Below, piece after piece: positions 5,630-8,519 of a DNA stretch of 8,519 nt (positions are counted from its first letter, which is position 1; the number at the start of each line of letters is the position of its first letter). The notes beneath the pieces were generated by a model. That model saw nothing but the letters and a program-made list of their open reading frames with translations. It did no database searches and was not told the origin of the DNA. Source of the stretch: DATBIO01 sp036556965 (GTDB taxonomy: Bacteria; Acidobacteriota; Vicinamibacteria; Fen-336); contig DATBIO010000041.1 in NCBI GenBank assembly GCA_036556965.1, positions 1 to 8,519 on the forward strand. Direction: 5' to 3'. The position numbers and the translations under genes were made by a program.

Positions 5630-7309
5630 TCAGGCGCGCCGGAGGACGCGGCCCGCCCGCGCGCCGGTGTGCGCGCCCGCGGTGACCACGGCCTGCCCGT
5701 TCACGAGCACGTGGACCACGCCCGCCGGGGAGCGCTGGGGAGCTTCGAAGGTGGCCTGGTCGCGCAGCCGGGCGAAGTCGAGGAGGACGAGGTCGGCCTT
5801 GAGGCCGCGCGCGATGCGGCCGCGGTCGCGCAGCCCGATCTGGTCCGCGGGCAGGGCCGTCATCTTCTTCACCGCGGTGGGCAGGTCGAAGAGCTTCCGC
5901 TCGCGGCAGTAGTGGGCGAGCATCCGCGCCGCCGCCCCGTAGGAGCGCGGGTGGGGCCGGCCCTCCGCCGCCCGCCCGCGCGGCGCGTAGCTGTAGCCGT
6001 CGGTGGACCACATGACCAGCGGGTGGGCCAGGACGCGCTCCACGTTGTCCGGGCTCATGCCGTGGCCGATGTAGCCGACGGAGCCCTCCTCCTCGTCGAG
6101 CAGCCTCAGCAGCGCCTCCTCCGGACCGACCTTCCACCCCTGGGCGATCTCGCTGAGGGTGCGGCCGACGGCGGCGCGGTTCTTGTCCGTGCGCGTGCTG
6201 CTGACGACGATCAGCGACGGGTCGCCGGGATCGCGCGGCAGCCGCCGCACCAGCTCCTCGCGGATGCGCGCGCGCTGGGCGGGGTCGCGCAGCCGCGCGA
6301 GCATGGCCGGCCTCCCGCCGTCGAGCACCCAGGCCTCGAGGAGGACGGTCAGGCCGGTGGAGTAGGCGGCGTACGGGTAGGCGTCGGCCCTGGCCTCCAC
6401 GCCGCCGCGGCGCGCGGACTCGATGAGGTGCAGCGCGCCCTCCTGCTTGGGCCAGTTGGGCTGCCCCGCCGCCTTGAGGTGCGAGACCTGCACGCGCACA
6501 CCCGCGCGCCGGCCGATGGCCAGGGCCTCGTCCACCGCCTCCAGCAGCGCGGCTTCCTCGTTGCGGACGTGCGAGGCGTAGAGCCCTCCCCGCCGCGCCA
6601 CCACCCTCGCCATCTCCACCAGCTCCTCGGTGGGGGTGAAGCGCCCCGGCGTGTACTCGAGGCCGGTGGAGAGGCCCCAGGCCCCCTCGTCCAGCGCCGC
6701 CTCCAGGGCGCGCAGCAGGCCCGCCTTCTCGTCCGCGGCGAGCGCGCGGTCCACGTCCCCGATGGCGTTCTCCCGCAGCGTGCCCTGGCCCACCAGCAGC
6801 GCGTGGTTCACGGCCACGCCCGTCTTCTCCACGCGCGCGCAGTACGACGCGACGCCGCTCCAGTCCGCGGTCACGCCGTCCTCCTGCCAGTCGCGCAGCG
6901 CCGCCGCGCGCCCCGCCCCCTCCAGGGGGGCGGCCGACGAGCCGCAGTTGCCCGCCAGCTCGGTGGTGATGCCCTGCAGCACGCGGCTCTCCGCCGTGGG
7001 GTACACGAGCAGGCTCCGGTCGGAGTGGGAGTGGATGTCGATGAAGCCGGGCGTGAGGGTGAGGCCCTCGGCCTCGAGGACGCGGCGGCCCTGCGCGGCG
7101 GGTATGGCGCCGACGGCGGCGATGGCGTCGCCGTTCACCGCCACGTCGGCCACGAACGCGGGCGCGCCCGTGCCGTCCACCACGGAGGCCCCGCGGATCA
7201 CGAGGTCGAAGGCCGGCACCGCGTCCACGCGCGGGATGCGCGCGAGGGAGGAGGCCGCGGCGGCGGCCGCCGTCTGCAGGAAGCGGCGGCGGCCCACGGC
7301 ATCGGTCAT
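5630..7309 (-). CDS. N-acyl-D-amino-acid deacylase (D-aminoacylase), Tat-exported amidohydrolase
   Basis: A 559-residue metal-dependent amidohydrolase, predicted to cleave N-acyl-D-amino acids to the free D-amino acid and a fatty or acetic acid. A Tat signal (GRRRFLQTAAAAAA, twin Arg at 7-9 with FLQ) sends the folded enzyme to the periplasm. The small beta domain begins at about 34 (FDLVIRGASVVDGTGAP). The barrel has the metal HxH pair H93/H95 in GFIDIHSHSD, C122 in AGNCGSS (a metal-bridging Cys in the characterised Alcaligenes enzyme), EYTPG at 218-222, H247 in SHVRNE, H277 in VSHLK, and probable catalytic D437 in WSTDGYS. HPRSYG at 453-458 and GLRDRGRIARGLKADLVLLD at 492-511 are family C-terminal marks. 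The length is slightly over the usual 480-530, largely because of the leader. The ATG at 7309 is set by the Tat motif; it has no Shine-Dalgarno, and a promoter lies immediately upstream. It is followed 8 nt later by ddaH. N-acyl-D-Glu/Asp-specific relatives cannot be told apart. Confidence 0.94.
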   Translation of the reverse strand: MTDAVGRRRFLQTAAAAAASSLARIPRVDAVPAFDLVIRGASVVDGTGAPAFVADVAVNGDAIAAVGAIPAAQGRRVLEAEGLTLTPGFIDIHSHSDRSLLVYPTAESRVLQGITTELAGNCGSSAAPLEGAGRAAALRDWQEDGVTADWSGVASYCARVEKTGVAVNHALLVGQGTLRENAIGDVDRALAADEKAGLLRALEAALDEGAWGLSTGLEYTPGRFTPTEELVEMARVVARRGGLYASHVRNEEAALLEAVDEALAIGRRAGVRVQVSHLKAAGQPNWPKQEGALHLIESARRGGVEARADAYPYAAYSTGLTVLLEAWVLDGGRPAMLARLRDPAQRARIREELVRRLPRDPGDPSLIVVSSTRTDKNRAAVGRTLSEIAQGWKVGPEEALLRLLDEEEGSVGYIGHGMSPDNVERVLAHPLVMWSTDGYSYAPRGRAAEGRPHPRSYGAAARMLAHYCRERKLFDLPTAVKKMTALPADQIGLRDRGRIARGLKADLVLLDFARLRDQATFEAPQRSPAGVVHVLVNGQAVVTAGAHTGARAGRVLRRA

Positions 7310-7315
7310 GCGTGG

Positions 7316-7344
7316 ATCATGGTGAGGGCCGCCGCCGGGGTCAA
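7316..7344 (-). promoter_or_regulatory. Candidate promoter of the deacylase-ddaH operon, predicted leaderless
   Basis: The minus strand reads TTGACC (7344-7339, five of six -35 bases), a 17-nt spacer, CATGAT (7321-7316, four of six -10 bases), then six bases and the deacylase ATG. Transcription would begin at or within a base or two of the ATG, and no Shine-Dalgarno is present. If transcription instead starts upstream, a 4-codon reading frame beginning in CATGAT (Met-Ile-His-Ala) would end overlapping the real ATG. The promoter begins 4 nt past the stop of the preceding BNR gene. Confidence 0.55.
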
Positions 7345-7348
7345 ACGC

Positions 7349-8487
<1,139 letters not shown>

Positions 8488-8491
<4 letters not shown>

Positions 8492-8519
8492 CGGCTCACC
8501 CGCAAGCCGAACTGCACCT
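8488..8519 (-). CDS. C-terminal end of an outer-membrane-barrel-like protein (partial)
   Basis: Only the last nine codons are inside the window: VQFGLRVSR followed by TGA at 8490-8488. The alternating hydrophobic pattern is what the final strand of a TonB-dependent receptor or other outer-membrane beta-barrel looks like, although such proteins usually end in Phe, not Arg. The reading frame is supported by the 4-base TTGA overlap with the start of the BNR protein and by a Shine-Dalgarno-like GGTGAG inside this end. Identification of the family needs sequence beyond the edge. Confidence 0.5.

Noticed and set aside
5622..6137. Upstream extension of the ddaH frame (172 extra codons)
   Set aside because: It overlaps the 3' part of the deacylase gene and is Arg/Gly/Pro-rich. 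DDAH homology starts at MSRIALTRPV.
7241..7287. GCC/GCG-rich tract as a tandem repeat
   Set aside because: It simply encodes the poly-Ala core of the Tat signal peptide, with no exact repeat unit.

Overview
This is a compact, very GC-rich stretch (roughly 70% or more by eye). Every gene I can support reads on the minus strand, so transcription runs from the right edge to the left. Eight coding regions fill almost all of it, and both end genes are cut by the window. I see no tRNA, rRNA, CRISPR array, transposase or phage gene. The gene types suggest a Gram-negative, double-membraned bacterium: TonB-dependent receptors with an N-terminal carboxypeptidase-regulatory domain, one Tat-exported enzyme, and several Sec-exported proteins. 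The Oar-like receptor at the left edge (FGGTLGGPI...KDKAFFF in its plug) is typical of Acidobacteriota. A high-GC lineage such as Vicinamibacteria or Thermoanaerobaculia is my best guess; Myxococcota is an alternative. This placement is inference.

In transcription order: (1) the last 9 codons of an outer-membrane-barrel-like protein at 8488-8519. (2) A secreted Asp-box (BNR/sialidase-fold) protein with a CECC motif (7349-8491), whose TTG start overlaps the preceding stop. (3) A Tat-exported N-acyl-D-amino-acid deacylase (5630-7309). (4) A dimethylarginine dimethylaminohydrolase strikingly like the mammalian enzyme (4833-5621), 8 nt behind the deacylase. (5) An exported phytase-like-domain protein (3794-4768). 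(6) A 95-residue exported protein with a C-x4-HC-x2-C cluster (3450-3737). (7) A complete 777-residue TonB-dependent receptor of the ZnuD (zinc-uptake) type (1024-3357). (8) The first 298 residues of an Oar-like TonB-dependent receptor (1-896).

Genes 3 and 4 look like an operon for scavenging modified amino acids: one enzyme frees D-amino acids outside the cytoplasm, the other degrades methylated arginine inside it. Genes 6 and 7 look like a metal-acquisition pair, a small Cys/His secreted protein just upstream of a ZnuD-like receptor; this is the best candidate for an uncharacterised system here. The window is also interesting for expression. Three genes (deacylase, phytase-like, small Cys protein) have a -10-like hexamer 6-9 nt before the ATG and no Shine-Dalgarno, so leaderless transcripts are predicted. 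The two large receptors instead have strong Shine-Dalgarno sequences. No gap between genes exceeds 130 bases.
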